A stretch of 64,000 nucleotides of DNA. Origin: Nonlabens dokdonensis DSW-6 (lineage in GTDB: Bacteria > Bacteroidota > Bacteroidia > Flavobacteriales > Flavobacteriaceae). The stretch lies in the NCBI RefSeq assembly GCF_000332115.1, contig NC_020156.1, positions 1,612,001-1,676,000 on the forward strand, written 5' to 3'. A program made the translations under genes and the position numbers. The notes under the pieces were generated by a model. It was not told the origin of the DNA and made no database searches. It saw only the letters and a list, made by a program, of their open reading frames with translations. Shown piece by piece: positions 33,838 through 43,906 of this stretch. The stretch's first letter is position 1, and every line of letters starts with the position of its first letter.

Positions 33838-36800
33838 ATGAATAAATTTACTTTACTCCTTTTTTATTTTGTGGCTTTTATAGGTTATGCACAACAAGGT
33901 ATTGTAACAGGAAAGGTTCTTGAAGCGTCCACAGGTGAAACATTATTAGGTGTTACCGTACAAAATGTGAATGCAAAAACTGCCACCACCACAGATTTTG
34001 ACGGTGCTTTCTCCATAGCTGCATCTACTGGAGATGTGTTACGATTTTCTTTTATTGGAACTGTGACTCAAGATTACACAGTGGTAGATTTTGAGCCAAT
34101 TACAATTACCATGCAGGAAGATGTTGCTGCTTTAGATGAAGTAGTTGTTGTAGGATATGGTACACAAGCAGTGCGAGAGGTTACAGGTGCAGTGAGTGTC
34201 GTTAAAAGCGAAGTAATTGAGAATTTAAAACCTAGTAGGGTAGAAGAAGCACTTCAAGGTCAGGTTCCAGGTGTAAATGTTACTTCTTCATCTGGATCGC
34301 CCGGTGCTGGTTTAAACATCAGAATTAGAGGAATCGGAACTAATGGCGATAATAGACCCTTAATATTAGTAGATGGAAATATCATCGAAGATCTAAGCGT
34401 TATCAACCCAGGTGATATTGAAAGTATATCGGTTCTTAAGGATGCTACTGCAGGGATCTATGGGGTAAGAGGTTCTAATGGTGTTATCATTGTTACTACT
34501 AAAAATGGAAGGAAGAATCAACCTTTAACTGTTGAGTATAACTCATGGGGCGGTTTTCAAGAAACTTCTAGAAAGTTACCTACATTAAATTCACAGCAAT
34601 ATGCGCTCATTAAAAACGAAGCGTTTGCTAATAATGGAGAGGCTATTCCTTTTACAAATATTTCCGACTTGACGAATACTAATTATCAAGATGAAGTTTT
34701 TGAAAATGGTTTCATTCTTAATAATGATATTTCTTTGCGTGGAGGAACAGAAAAATCTTTGTACAAGTTAGGTGTTGCTGTTTTTAATCAAGATGGTATT
34801 GTAGGAGCAAGCAAATCAGATTATGATCGATTTGTAATGAGTGGTAATTTTGATCATAAATGGACAAAGAATCTTGAAATGAAGACAGGATTTATCTACT
34901 CTTACACTAGTAATCGTAATATAAATGATGGTGGTTTAGGTTCCGTTTTGTTTAATGCGGTGAACATGGCGCCTACCATTCCTGTAAGGGATGCTGCTGG
35001 TGAGTTTTCTCTAGCAGAAGGATTGGGTAATGAGGTAATCAACCCTGAAGCACAACTAGCTAATACGTTCAACAAAAATAAAGTAGGTAAAATCAGCGGA
35101 AATTTTGGATTAACCTATTCATTTCTAGATCACTTTGAGGCTACTGCTCGTATTCAAGCAAATTATTCTGAAGCTTATGGGAATAACTTTAATCCTAGAG
35201 CATTTTATGGTTCTGGTAAAGTTTTTAATCTCACTGAAAATGTATACAGTGAATACGAAAACTTCTTTAGTGATTATACTTATGATGCTTTCTTGAAATA
35301 CAAAAACACTTTTGCTGAAAAACATAACCTTCAGGCAATGGTAGGTATGAGTGCATTTAGAACTCGAGGAGATTTTAATGACATTACAGGATTTGGTAAT
35401 GTTAGTAACAATTATAATGAAGTTAGTATCGCTGGAGCAGATAGAACAATAGATGGAGATTTAAACGGCGCTAGACGTTTTGACCAGCGTTTACTTTCCC
35501 ATTTTTTAAGAGTTCAATACGATTATCAAGGAAAGTATTTATTCTCTGGTGTCATACGTAGAGATGGTAGTACAACTTTTGGTCCTGAAAACAAGTTTGG
35601 TGTTTTTCCATCAGCAAGCGTTGGATGGGTAGCGTCTGATGAGGATTTTTTAAAGGATAATAATTTTATAGATTTTCTTAAGATTAGAGCTTCTACTGGT
35701 CTCATAGGTAATGATAGAATTGGAGCATTTCGTTTTGCTTCTTTATTAACAGGTGAAGGACAATATGTTTTTAATGGTCAAATTATTAATGGTACAGCTA
35801 TTGGCGCTTTGAGTAATCCAGAAATTAAATGGGAAGAACAATTCACTAGCAATGTAGGTGTTGATATGCAGTTTTTATCTAACAAATTGAATGTTTCTGT
35901 TGATTATTTCAATAGGCAGACTCAAGATTTATTGATAGCTCCTGATGTATCTGGAATTTTAGGATCAGGTGCTCCAGGATCTGCTGCGCCATTTATTAAT
36001 GGTGGTGATATCCGTAATAGAGGATTAGAATTCTCTATAGGTTACTCAGATCAAATCACAGACGATTTTAGTTTTAATGTAAATTACAATTTAGCAACTT
36101 TAGAAAATGAAGTTCTTGCTGTAAATAACGATAATGGTTTTATTGAAGCTGGTGGTTTTGGAGTAGGACAACCGCCTATTACTAGAATGCAAGAAGGTTT
36201 TACCATAGGTTATTTCTACGGATTTCAAACTGATGGAATTTTTCAAAATGCCGCAGAAGTGGCGGCTCATCCATCGCAAATTGAGTTAGGAGCTGAGGCA
36301 CAGCCTGGTGATTTTAGATACAGAGATGTTAATGAGGATGGAATGATCAATCTGGAGGATCGTGTTGAATTAGGAGATCCATTACCAGATGTTACAATGG
36401 GCCTCAACTTCAGTTTCAACTATAAGAATTGGGATTTTCAAAGTTTCTTTTTTGCTTCTATAGGTAATGATATGGTTCGTAATTATGAACGCAATCAACC
36501 ACTTACTAATTTAACTACAAATATCTTAAATAGATGGACTGGTGAAGGCTCTACTAATTCTTTTCCAAGAGTAACTACTGGGGCAACCGCAAATCAGGTG
36601 TTTTCAGACTTTTATGTTGAAGACGCTTCATTTTTAAGAGCACAAAACTTACAAATAGGGTATACATTAAACGAAAGCGCTTTAAATAATGTCAAATTAA
36701 GTAAGCTAAGAATTTATTCAGCTGTTAGAAATGCATTTACATTGACAAAGTATCAAGGGTTTGATCCAAGTGCTAGTTCTGGAGACCCTTTAGCAAGTGG

Positions 36801-36864
36801 TATTGATAATGGTTTCTATCCAGTAGCAAGAACATTTTTAATTGGAATTAACGCAAAATTTTAA
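33838..36864 (+). CDS. susC: SusC/RagA-family TonB-linked outer-membrane transporter
   Basis: A 1008-residue glycan or peptide importer of the outer membrane. Signal peptide 1-18 (GYAQ). Residues about 20-92 form the carboxypeptidase-like domain (GKVLEASTGETLLGVTV). The SusC hallmark DEVVVVGYGTQ is at residues 100-110. The plug contains VPGVNVTSSSGSPG and ATAGIYGVRGSNGVIIVTTK. The barrel runs to the end, NAKF. It forms a pair with the SusD-like gene 12 nt downstream. The substrate cannot be read from sequence. Confidence 0.95.
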   Translation: MNKFTLLLFYFVAFIGYAQQGIVTGKVLEASTGETLLGVTVQNVNAKTATTTDFDGAFSIAASTGDVLRFSFIGTVTQDYTVVDFEPITITMQEDVAALDEVVVVGYGTQAVREVTGAVSVVKSEVIENLKPSRVEEALQGQVPGVNVTSSSGSPGAGLNIRIRGIGTNGDNRPLILVDGNIIEDLSVINPGDIESISVLKDATAGIYGVRGSNGVIIVTTKNGRKNQPLTVEYNSWGGFQETSRKLPTLNSQQYALIKNEAFANNGEAIPFTNISDLTNTNYQDEVFENGFILNNDISLRGGTEKSLYKLGVAVFNQDGIVGASKSDYDRFVMSGNFDHKWTKNLEMKTGFIYSYTSNRNINDGGLGSVLFNAVNMAPTIPVRDAAGEFSLAEGLGNEVINPEAQLANTFNKNKVGKISGNFGLTYSFLDHFEATARIQANYSEAYGNNFNPRAFYGSGKVFNLTENVYSEYENFFSDYTYDAFLKYKNTFAEKHNLQAMVGMSAFRTRGDFNDITGFGNVSNNYNEVSIAGADRTIDGDLNGARRFDQRLLSHFLRVQYDYQGKYLFSGVIRRDGSTTFGPENKFGVFPSASVGWVASDEDFLKDNNFIDFLKIRASTGLIGNDRIGAFRFASLLTGEGQYVFNGQIINGTAIGALSNPEIKWEEQFTSNVGVDMQFLSNKLNVSVDYFNRQTQDLLIAPDVSGILGSGAPGSAAPFINGGDIRNRGLEFSIGYSDQITDDFSFNVNYNLATLENEVLAVNNDNGFIEAGGFGVGQPPITRMQEGFTIGYFYGFQTDGIFQNAAEVAAHPSQIELGAEAQPGDFRYRDVNEDGMINLEDRVELGDPLPDVTMGLNFSFNYKNWDFQSFFFASIGNDMVRNYERNQPLTNLTTNILNRWTGEGSTNSFPRVTTGATANQVFSDFYVEDASFLRAQNLQIGYTLNESALNNVKLSKLRIYSAVRNAFTLTKYQGFDPSASSGDPLASGIDNGFYPVARTFLIGINAKF

Positions 36865-36876
36865 AAAACAATCAAG

Positions 36877-38334
36877 ATGAAGATTTTTAAAGTATATATT
36901 TTATTATTTGTCTTTGTAGTCGCGTTTAATGCATGCAGCGAAGATTATATTGAGGTTGTAAGTGAAGACCCAAACTCAGAGAATTTTTTCAATTCACAAG
37001 AGGATTATGAAAGTGCCCTAGTTGGTGCATATGATTTACTTCAATCGAGTTATTTGAACGTAATGTTAGGAGAGATTGCTTCTGATAATACTTTAGCAGG
37101 TGGTGAAAGTGCCACAGATGTTATCGGTATCCAGCAAATTGATGACATGATTCATACTCCAGTAAATGAACAGTTATCAGATATATGGAGGTGGATGTTT
37201 GCGGGAGTGAATAGAGCGAACTTTATTATGGAGTTTCAGGATAAAACTGATTTTCCTGATAAGCCAAGAGTGTTAGGAGAAACAAGATTCCTCAGAGCTT
37301 ACTACTATTTTGAATTGGTTAAGTTTTTTGGTGACGTCCCATTAGTGGTTGATCAAAGATTCCTTTTTGGAGATCAGTTTGAAGTAGACCGCACACCTAA
37401 AGCTGATGTTTATGCTCAAATTGAACGAGATTTGATCTTTGCAATAGATAATTTACAATACACAACTCCAGATGTAGGTCGTGCGACTAAGGGAAGCGCT
37501 CAAGCATTGCTAGGTAAAGTTTACCTGTTTCAAGAGAAATATCAAGAAGCTGCTGATGTTTTAGATGATCTTATTTTATCAAATGAATACAGTCTAGTGA
37601 CTGATTACTCAACGATATTTGAAAATGATAATGAGAATAATTCTGAGTCGGTTTTTGAAGTGCAATACTCGGACCTAGAAGGAGCAGGTTTTGGATGTTT
37701 ACAGTGTAGTGAAGGTAACGTAGCTGTAGGTTTTAATGGGATTAGAAATTATGACGGTCCTGAGTTTGATTCTGGATTTAGTTTTAACGTTCCTACCCAA
37801 GAAGTATTTGACCTTTTTGACGCTGCTGATCCAAGAAGAGATGTAGCCATACTCGATATAGATACTTTTGCCGCTTCAAATGGTGCCACATTTAGTACGG
37901 GATTTGAGCATACTGGCTTTTACAACAGAAAGTATATAGCAAGACAAGGAGATTTGAATACCGGCGATGCAAATTTGACTAATCCTAATAATTATAGAGC
38001 AATACGTCTTGCAGATGTTTACTTAATGGCTGCCGAAGCATATAATAGCGGTAACCTTGGTGATGGTCAAGCTAGAACTTATTTAAATACAGTGCGTACA
38101 AGGGCAAACTTACCAGATGTTCAACTTTCAGGTGTAGCTCTTGCAGATGCTATATTTCTAGAACGTAGATTAGAGCTTGTAGGTGAAGGTCATCACTTTT
38201 TTGATCTAGTTAGAACTGGAAGGGCTGCCACAGAAATCAACGGTTTTGTAACAGGAAAGCATGAAGTTTTCCCTATTCCTTTAGAAGAGATTCTTTTAGC
38301 AGGAAATAGATGGGAGCAAAACCCTAATTATTAA
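36877..38334 (+). CDS. susD: SusD/RagB-family outer-membrane lipoprotein
   Basis: A 485-residue lid protein for the SusC barrel. Lipobox F-N-A-C20 followed by SEDY, an acidic surface-export pattern. Typical stretches are FFNSQEDYESALVGAYDLLQ, the TPR-like RFLRAYYYFELVKFFGDVPLV, KGSAQALLGKVYLFQEKYQEA and the end region RRLELVGEGHHFFDLVRTGRA. It captures the ligand at the cell surface. The next gene follows after 14 nt in the same operon. Confidence 0.95.
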   Translation: MKIFKVYILLFVFVVAFNACSEDYIEVVSEDPNSENFFNSQEDYESALVGAYDLLQSSYLNVMLGEIASDNTLAGGESATDVIGIQQIDDMIHTPVNEQLSDIWRWMFAGVNRANFIMEFQDKTDFPDKPRVLGETRFLRAYYYFELVKFFGDVPLVVDQRFLFGDQFEVDRTPKADVYAQIERDLIFAIDNLQYTTPDVGRATKGSAQALLGKVYLFQEKYQEAADVLDDLILSNEYSLVTDYSTIFENDNENNSESVFEVQYSDLEGAGFGCLQCSEGNVAVGFNGIRNYDGPEFDSGFSFNVPTQEVFDLFDAADPRRDVAILDIDTFAASNGATFSTGFEHTGFYNRKYIARQGDLNTGDANLTNPNNYRAIRLADVYLMAAEAYNSGNLGDGQARTYLNTVRTRANLPDVQLSGVALADAIFLERRLELVGEGHHFFDLVRTGRAATEINGFVTGKHEVFPIPLEEILLAGNRWEQNPNY

Positions 38335-38348
38335 TAACAAGAATTAAA

Positions 38349-39905
38349 ATGAAAAATTTGAAATTTTTATTTGTTAGTATACTATTAGTTTTTGTCGCTA
38401 CCACTAGTTGTGAAAGCGATGAGGATACAGACTTAGGTGCCGCTATAGAGGCTCCATCTGGTCTAGATGTGATTTTTAATATAACACAAGACAATTCTGG
38501 CTTAGTTACCATATCACCATCTGGAGTTAATGTTAGTAGTTTTGAAGTCTTTTTTGCAGATGGCACAGGAGAATCTGAGGTACTAGCATTGGGGCAAAAT
38601 GCAGAACGCATGTATGCAGAAGGTAGTTATCCCGTAAGAGTTGTTGCTACAAACCTAAATGGAGACACAACTGAATTGACTAAAAATTTGGACGTTTCCT
38701 TCAGGGCTCCAGAAAACTTAGTTATAACAGTAACAGAAAGTTCTGTTTCTAATTTTGGGGTTTCTGTGTCTGCAACAGCAGATTTTGAGACAGCATTTGA
38801 GGTAACTTTTGGTGAAGACCCAGCGCTTGCACCAGTTGCTTTTATGGAAGGTGATACAGTGGACTATGATTACAATGGTACAGGAACTTATACTATTACA
38901 GTAACTGCTCTAAGTGGTGGAGCTGCGACTACAGAAACTACTGAAGTTGTGATGATAGTAGATCCGGTGAGTTTGCCTCTTGATTTTGAATCTACAACAC
39001 TTAATTACAATCTTATTAATTTTGAATCAGCGGTATCGATAATTGCTAATCCTGACATTAGCTCTGGTAATGATAGTGCAAGTGTGGTTAGTATTGAAAA
39101 AACAGGAACCCAGACTTTTGGAGGAGTAGTAGTTCCTTTAAGTGCTCCGATCGATTTTTCTGGACCTCAAAATTTGAGAATGAAAACTTGGTCACCAATG
39201 CCTGTAGGAACAAAAGTGACAATAAAGTTGGAAAATGTTGATGGGTCAATTGCATCTGCAGACTATGAAGCATTTACTACAGTCTCCAGCGAGTGGGAAA
39301 CGCTTTTCTTTGATACAGCAGGTTTAGATACAACACAACCTTTCAGTCGTTTTGTAGTATTTTTTGACCTTGGCGCTGCGCCTACTGGCGATGTGAATTA
39401 TTTTGATGATATTGAGCTAGCTGAAGGTCCTCCTATTTTACTGCCTTTAGATTTTGAAGATCCTAATAGAATTTATAACATAGGAACAAATAACGGCGGC
39501 TTTTCTATTGTTGCTAATCCTGTTCCAGATGTAGTAAATAGTTCTAGCACAGTATTGCAATTTGATAGAAATGCAACTGGACCTAACAATTTTGCTTTGG
39601 TAGCAATAGTGGTAGATCAGCCTGTTGTTTTTAATTCTAACACTTCGTTTACCTTAAAAGTTTATTCTCCAAGAGCAGGTTTACCAGTCTGGCTCAAAGT
39701 AGAACGAATAGGAAATGGTGGATTATTTCAAGAGGTGACAAGTGTTACAACTACTGTGGCAAACGGATGGGAAGAATTAACCTTTAATTCGTTTACTGGT
39801 AATACTACAAATGATTTGAGAAATATAGTTATCTTTTTTGATCCTTTGCAAGCGACTTCTGCACCTGAGACGATCTACATTGATGACCTAATAAAAATAA
39901 ATTAA
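38349..39905 (+). CDS. Surface glycan-binding-type lipoprotein with duplicated C-terminal module
   Basis: A 518-residue lipoprotein: lipobox T-T-S-C21 followed by ESDEDTD, an acidic surface-export pattern. Residues about 35-200 form two immunoglobulin/PKD-like domains. The rest is two copies of a beta-rich module of about 150 residues, each starting LPLDFE (residues about 210 and 358) and ending in a VxFFDxxA...YFDDIEL/YIDDLIK stretch, like carbohydrate-binding jelly rolls. It is in the position of SusE-type surface glycan-binding proteins. Ligand unknown. Confidence 0.78.
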   Translation: MKNLKFLFVSILLVFVATTSCESDEDTDLGAAIEAPSGLDVIFNITQDNSGLVTISPSGVNVSSFEVFFADGTGESEVLALGQNAERMYAEGSYPVRVVATNLNGDTTELTKNLDVSFRAPENLVITVTESSVSNFGVSVSATADFETAFEVTFGEDPALAPVAFMEGDTVDYDYNGTGTYTITVTALSGGAATTETTEVVMIVDPVSLPLDFESTTLNYNLINFESAVSIIANPDISSGNDSASVVSIEKTGTQTFGGVVVPLSAPIDFSGPQNLRMKTWSPMPVGTKVTIKLENVDGSIASADYEAFTTVSSEWETLFFDTAGLDTTQPFSRFVVFFDLGAAPTGDVNYFDDIELAEGPPILLPLDFEDPNRIYNIGTNNGGFSIVANPVPDVVNSSSTVLQFDRNATGPNNFALVAIVVDQPVVFNSNTSFTLKVYSPRAGLPVWLKVERIGNGGLFQEVTSVTTTVANGWEELTFNSFTGNTTNDLRNIVIFFDPLQATSAPETIYIDDLIKIN

Positions 39906-39915
39906 AATAAGAGTT

Positions 39916-40899
39916 ATGAAATATTTCTATAAACTTTTAATGATTTTCATAGTTGCTTTTACAATTCAATCTTGTCAAGATGATGATACAGAATTTGGAG
40001 CTGTAATTGCACCTTCTAATTTAGTTGTTACGGCAACTGTTCAAGGTCAGTCTATGACAGACCCAAATGGAGACGGAACAGGTATTGTAGTTTTTAATGC
40101 AACATCAGATAACGCTTTAAATTACTCCTATGATTTTGGTGATGGTCGTCAAGGTTCTACGTTTGACGGAACAATTGAGCATCGTTTTGTACAGTTAGGG
40201 ACAAACACGTATAGTGTTACAGTTACCGCAACTGGAACTGGTGGAGCAGCAACAACACAAACTATTCTCTTAGACGTGTTGAGCACGTTTGACGATTCAG
40301 AAGCAAAAGAATTTTTAACTGGAGGCTCTTCTAAAACTTGGTATTGGTCTGTTGCAGAAAATGGACACTGGGGCGTAGGACCAACTAATTTAATAGGAGG
40401 TCAATCTCCAGAAGCTTATTATACACCTGCATTTTTTCCGGTTCCTGCTTTTGGTAGATATTGTAATGATCTTACAGAATGCTTCTATGAAGATGAGATG
40501 GTTTTCACTAAGGATGGAAATGATGTGATATACGAGCTCAAGAATTTTGGAGGAACGTATTTTCATAACACCTATTTATCTCAATTCGGTGGGCCATCTG
40601 CAATAAATGGAAACAATGATGATGAATGCTTGCCATTTACAGCGCCTGCGCCTGGAGTAATTACTTTTACGCCTACGCTTGATACTGACGTGCCAGTGGA
40701 GCAGTCCAGAAAAACTACTATGTTACTTGCAAATGACAGTTTCATAAGTTGGTACGTAGGTAGCAGTGAATATGAAATAATGGAGATCACCGCAAATCGC
40801 ATGGTATTGCGTACAGTTCAAGCAAATGATCCAGCGCTTGCTTGGTATCATGTTCTTACCACAGACCTTCCTGTAAACCCTAATCCTCCATGTATCTAG
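39916..40899 (+). CDS. PKD-domain surface lipoprotein
   Basis: A 327-residue lipoprotein: lipobox I-Q-S-C20 followed by QDDDTE, a surface-export pattern. A PKD domain at about residues 30-120 has the signature YSYDFGDGRQGS then NTYSVTVTATG. Residues about 130-325 have many aromatic residues (SSKTWYWSVAENGHWGVG; AWYHVL), as in glycan-binding domains of laminarin-type loci, but the substrate is not established. It is the last gene of the susC operon; a strong terminator follows. Confidence 0.76.
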   Translation: MKYFYKLLMIFIVAFTIQSCQDDDTEFGAVIAPSNLVVTATVQGQSMTDPNGDGTGIVVFNATSDNALNYSYDFGDGRQGSTFDGTIEHRFVQLGTNTYSVTVTATGTGGAATTQTILLDVLSTFDDSEAKEFLTGGSSKTWYWSVAENGHWGVGPTNLIGGQSPEAYYTPAFFPVPAFGRYCNDLTECFYEDEMVFTKDGNDVIYELKNFGGTYFHNTYLSQFGGPSAINGNNDDECLPFTAPAPGVITFTPTLDTDVPVEQSRKTTMLLANDSFISWYVGSSEYEIMEITANRMVLRTVQANDPALAWYHVLTTDLPVNPNPPCI

Positions 40900-40920
40900 G
40901 ATAGATAAATAAGTATTTTT

Positions 40921-40949
40921 AAAAAGCCACTGTCATAGTGGCTTTTTTT
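40921..40949 (+). terminator. Rho-independent terminator of the susC operon
   Basis: aaaaagccact (40921-40931) and agtggcttttt (40937-40947) form an 11-bp stem with a 5-nt loop, continuing in T. Confidence 0.85.
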
Positions 40950-40954
40950 ATTCT

Positions 40955-40970
40955 CGCTTTCGCGAAAGCG
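40955..40970. repeat. Dispersed palindrome copy 11 (intergenic)
   Basis: Perfect 16-mer 6 nt after the susC-operon terminator. Confidence 0.95.
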
Positions 40971-41119
40971 GAACCAAGCCAACAGAATTAAAACACTTTA
41001 TTAACAATACTGTTGAAAGGTAAGTGGATCAAGTTCTACTAAGAATAGGCAATAGCTAGTAAAAACTATTAAGATTCAATCCAAATAAGCTAGTAAATAA
41101 GCGCTTTTAACTATTACGA

Positions 41120-41150
41120 TTGATATTGATACGACTGAAAGTTATCTTTG
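41120..41150 (+). promoter_or_regulatory. Promoter of the sdhCAB operon
   Basis: TATCTTTG at 41143-41150 fits the -7 box exactly, with a ttg at 41120-41122, 20 nt upstream. A transcript would start near 41156, about 16 nt before the sdhC ATG. Confidence 0.6.
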
Positions 41151-41171
41151 CGGCAAACTAAAAAATTATAC

Positions 41172-41834
41172 ATGAGCGCATTAGTAAAATCATCGCTTGC
41201 TAGAAAGTGGGTAATGGCACTTTCAGGATTATTTCTGGTAATATTTTTAACGCAACACTTTGTAATTAACATTACATCAGTCATTGCACCAGATACTTTT
41301 AATGAGTGGTCACACTTTATGGGTTACAACCCATTAGTACAATTCGTAGCGCAGCCTATTTTAATAGGAGGCTTGATCGTACATTTTATAATGGGAATTG
41401 TTCTTGATCTACAAAATAGAAAAGCACGTCCAGTTAAATATGCAAAGTTCTCTGGAAATTCAAATTCACAATGGGTTTCAAGAAACATGATCATTTCAGG
41501 ACTTGTAGTTTTAGCATTTTTAGGATTGCATATGTATGATTTCTGGGTACACGAAATGACTGTAAAGTATATCGATGTACAACCAGAAGATCCAACAAGA
41601 TATTTACCAGAATTAAAAGAGAAATTTGTAAATCCAGTGAGAGTTGGAATTTACGTTGTCTCTTTCATTTTATTAGCAATGCATTTATGGCATGGATTTA
41701 ATAGTTCATTTCAATCTATGGGTGCAAAAGCTATCAATAAAGGTGATGGGTTGAGAAAAGCAACCTATGCATGGTCTGTATTGATTCCTGCTGGATTCAT
41801 TTTCATAGCACTTTATCACTTTTTTTCTCACTAA
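41172..41834 (+). CDS. sdhC: Succinate dehydrogenase cytochrome b subunit (b558 type)
   Basis: A 220-residue membrane anchor with five hydrophobic helices and several histidines placed to bind two hemes (LTQHFVIN, HMYDFWVH, AMHLWHGFNSSFQS). This is the single-subunit di-heme type found in Bacteroidota and also in fumarate reductases. It passes electrons between SdhB and menaquinone. The start at 41172 is preferred: the open frame extends upstream but across the promoter box. It is followed by sdhA 13 nt later. Confidence 0.93.
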   Translation: MSALVKSSLARKWVMALSGLFLVIFLTQHFVINITSVIAPDTFNEWSHFMGYNPLVQFVAQPILIGGLIVHFIMGIVLDLQNRKARPVKYAKFSGNSNSQWVSRNMIISGLVVLAFLGLHMYDFWVHEMTVKYIDVQPEDPTRYLPELKEKFVNPVRVGIYVVSFILLAMHLWHGFNSSFQSMGAKAINKGDGLRKATYAWSVLIPAGFIFIALYHFFSH

Positions 41835-41847
41835 TAACACATAAATT

Positions 41848-43851
41848 ATGTCAGTATTAGACTCTAAAGTACCTCAAGGACCACTTGCTGAAAAGTGGGT
41901 AACACATAAAAATACTATTAACCTAGTAAATCCAGCAAACAAACGTAACATTGACGTTATAGTTGTAGGTACTGGACTTGCAGGCGGTAGTGCAGCTGCC
42001 ACTCTTGCAGAGCTAGGCTATAATGTAAAGACATTTTGCTATAACGATTCTCCACGTCGTGCGCACTCTATTGCCGCACAAGGAGGAATTAATGCTGCCA
42101 AAAATTATCAAGGAGATGGAGATTCAAACTTCCGTTTGTTTTATGATACTATTAAAGGTGGTGATTATAGATCTCGAGAAGCAAACGTTCACAGACTTGC
42201 TGAAGTTTCTTCTAATATCATCGACCAGTGTGTAGCTCAAGGTGTTCCTTTTGCTCGTGAATATGGTGGATTGTTAGATAACCGTTCTTTTGGTGGAGTT
42301 CTTGTATCTAGAACGTTTTATGCTGCTGGACAAACTGGACAACAATTATTATTAGGAGCATATTCTGCTTTAAATAGACAGATTAACCGTGGTAAAGTGC
42401 AGCCATTTAATCGACACGAGATGTTAGATCTTGTAAAAGTAGATGGAAAAGCTCGTGGTATTATCGCTCGTAATCTAGTTACTGGTGAGATTGAGCGTCA
42501 TGGAGCGCACGCTGTAGTAATTGCTTCTGGTGGTTATGGAAATGTGTTTTTCCTTTCAACAAATGCAATGGGAAGTAACGTGATGGCAGCTTGGAGAACG
42601 CACCGTCGTGGAGCATATTTTGCAAACCCATGTTACACACAAATTCATCCTACTTGTATTCCAGTATCTGGAGAGCACCAGTCTAAATTGACCTTAATGT
42701 CAGAGTCCTTACGTAATGATGGACGTATCTGGGTTCCTAAAAATCTAGAAGACGCAAAGGCAATACGTGAAGGGAAAAAGAGAGGAGTAGATCTTAAAGA
42801 AGAAGATAGAGATTACTATCTTGAAAGAAGATATCCAGCATTTGGTAACTTAGTACCACGTGACGTTGCATCTCGTGCTGCAAAAGAGCGTTGTGATGCA
42901 GGTTATGGAGTAAATAAAACAGGTAATGCTGTTTACTTAGACTTTGAAGCATCTTTCTTAAGATACGGTAAAGTAGAAGCGCTGACTAGTGGTCATAAGG
43001 ATGCTAGTGAAGCAGAAATGATTGCGCTAGGTAAGAAAGTCATCGAGAAAAAGTACGGTAACTTATTTGACATGTACCGTAACATTACTGATGAGAATCC
43101 ATATGAAGTACCTATGAAAATATTCCCAGCGGTTCACTATACAATGGGTGGTTTATGGGTAGATTATAACTTGCAGACCACAGTACCAGGTTGTTTTGCC
43201 GCTGGTGAAGCAAATTTCTCTGATCACGGTGCAAACCGTTTAGGAGCAAGTGCCTTGATGCAAGGTCTAGCAGATGGTTATTTTGTATTGCCCTATACAA
43301 TAGGAGACTATCTTGCAAACGAAATCAGAACAGGAGAAATTTCTACTGAAACTCCAGAATTTGAACAAGCAGAAAAAGATACTCGCGCTCGCATCGAGAA
43401 ATTGATGAATGGTGCAGGAACGCATTCTGTAGACTATTACCACAAGAAACTTGGTTTAATTATGTGGAACAAATGTGGAATGTCTCGTAACGCTGAAGAT
43501 TTACAGTCTGCAATGGATGAGATCAAAGAATTACGTGAAGACTTCTGGAAGAATGTAAAAGTTCCAGGAAGTGCTGACACTAAGAATCAAGAACTAGAAA
43601 AAGCAGGTCGTGTGGCAGATTTCCTTGAATTAGGAGAACTGTTTGCAAAAGATGCTTTGACTAGAGATGAGAGTTGTGGTGGTCACTTCCGAGAAGAATA
43701 TCAGACTCCAGAAGGTGAAGCGCTGCGAGATGATGAAAACTTTGCTTTCGTAAGCGCTTGGGAATACAATGAAAACCCACGAGATGCTAAATTACACAAG
43801 GAAGACCTAGTCTTTGAAAATGTGGAATTGAAAACTCGTAGTTATAAATAA
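41848..43851 (+). CDS. sdhA: Succinate dehydrogenase/fumarate reductase flavoprotein subunit
   Basis: A 667-residue FAD enzyme oxidising succinate to fumarate. The FAD-binding start [22 protein letters not shown] is at about residues 35-56. The covalent-flavin histidine lies in [11 protein letters not shown], and the catalytic region in [27 protein letters not shown]. The ending SYK is normal. The larger size matches the type found with a single di-heme cytochrome subunit. The neighbours sdhC and sdhB complete the complex. Confidence 0.97.
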   Translation: MSVLDSKVPQGPLAEKWVTHKNTINLVNPANKRNIDVIVVGTGLAGGSAAATLAELGYNVKTFCYNDSPRRAHSIAAQGGINAAKNYQGDGDSNFRLFYDTIKGGDYRSREANVHRLAEVSSNIIDQCVAQGVPFAREYGGLLDNRSFGGVLVSRTFYAAGQTGQQLLLGAYSALNRQINRGKVQPFNRHEMLDLVKVDGKARGIIARNLVTGEIERHGAHAVVIASGGYGNVFFLSTNAMGSNVMAAWRTHRRGAYFANPCYTQIHPTCIPVSGEHQSKLTLMSESLRNDGRIWVPKNLEDAKAIREGKKRGVDLKEEDRDYYLERRYPAFGNLVPRDVASRAAKERCDAGYGVNKTGNAVYLDFEASFLRYGKVEALTSGHKDASEAEMIALGKKVIEKKYGNLFDMYRNITDENPYEVPMKIFPAVHYTMGGLWVDYNLQTTVPGCFAAGEANFSDHGANRLGASALMQGLADGYFVLPYTIGDYLANEIRTGEISTETPEFEQAEKDTRARIEKLMNGAGTHSVDYYHKKLGLIMWNKCGMSRNAEDLQSAMDEIKELREDFWKNVKVPGSADTKNQELEKAGRVADFLELGELFAKDALTRDESCGGHFREEYQTPEGEALRDDENFAFVSAWEYNENPRDAKLHKEDLVFENVELKTRSYK

Positions 43852-43865
43852 TTGAATGTTAAATG

Positions 43866-43887
43866 TTACGCTTTCGCGAAAGCGTAA
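43866..43887. repeat. Dispersed palindrome copy 12, 22 bp, between sdhA and sdhB
   Basis: ttacgctttcgcgaaagcgtaa, a perfect inverted repeat that fills much of the 55-nt gap inside the operon. No T run follows, so it is not a standard terminator. Confidence 0.95.
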
Positions 43888-43906
43888 TTAACTAAATATA
43901 AAAAGT

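Noticed and set aside
43744..43756. Further copy of the palindrome in sdhA (gctttcgtaagcg)
   Set aside because: The centre differs by a base change and a deletion, so it is not symmetrical, and the coding residues (FAFVSAWEY) are explained by the sdhA sequence itself.
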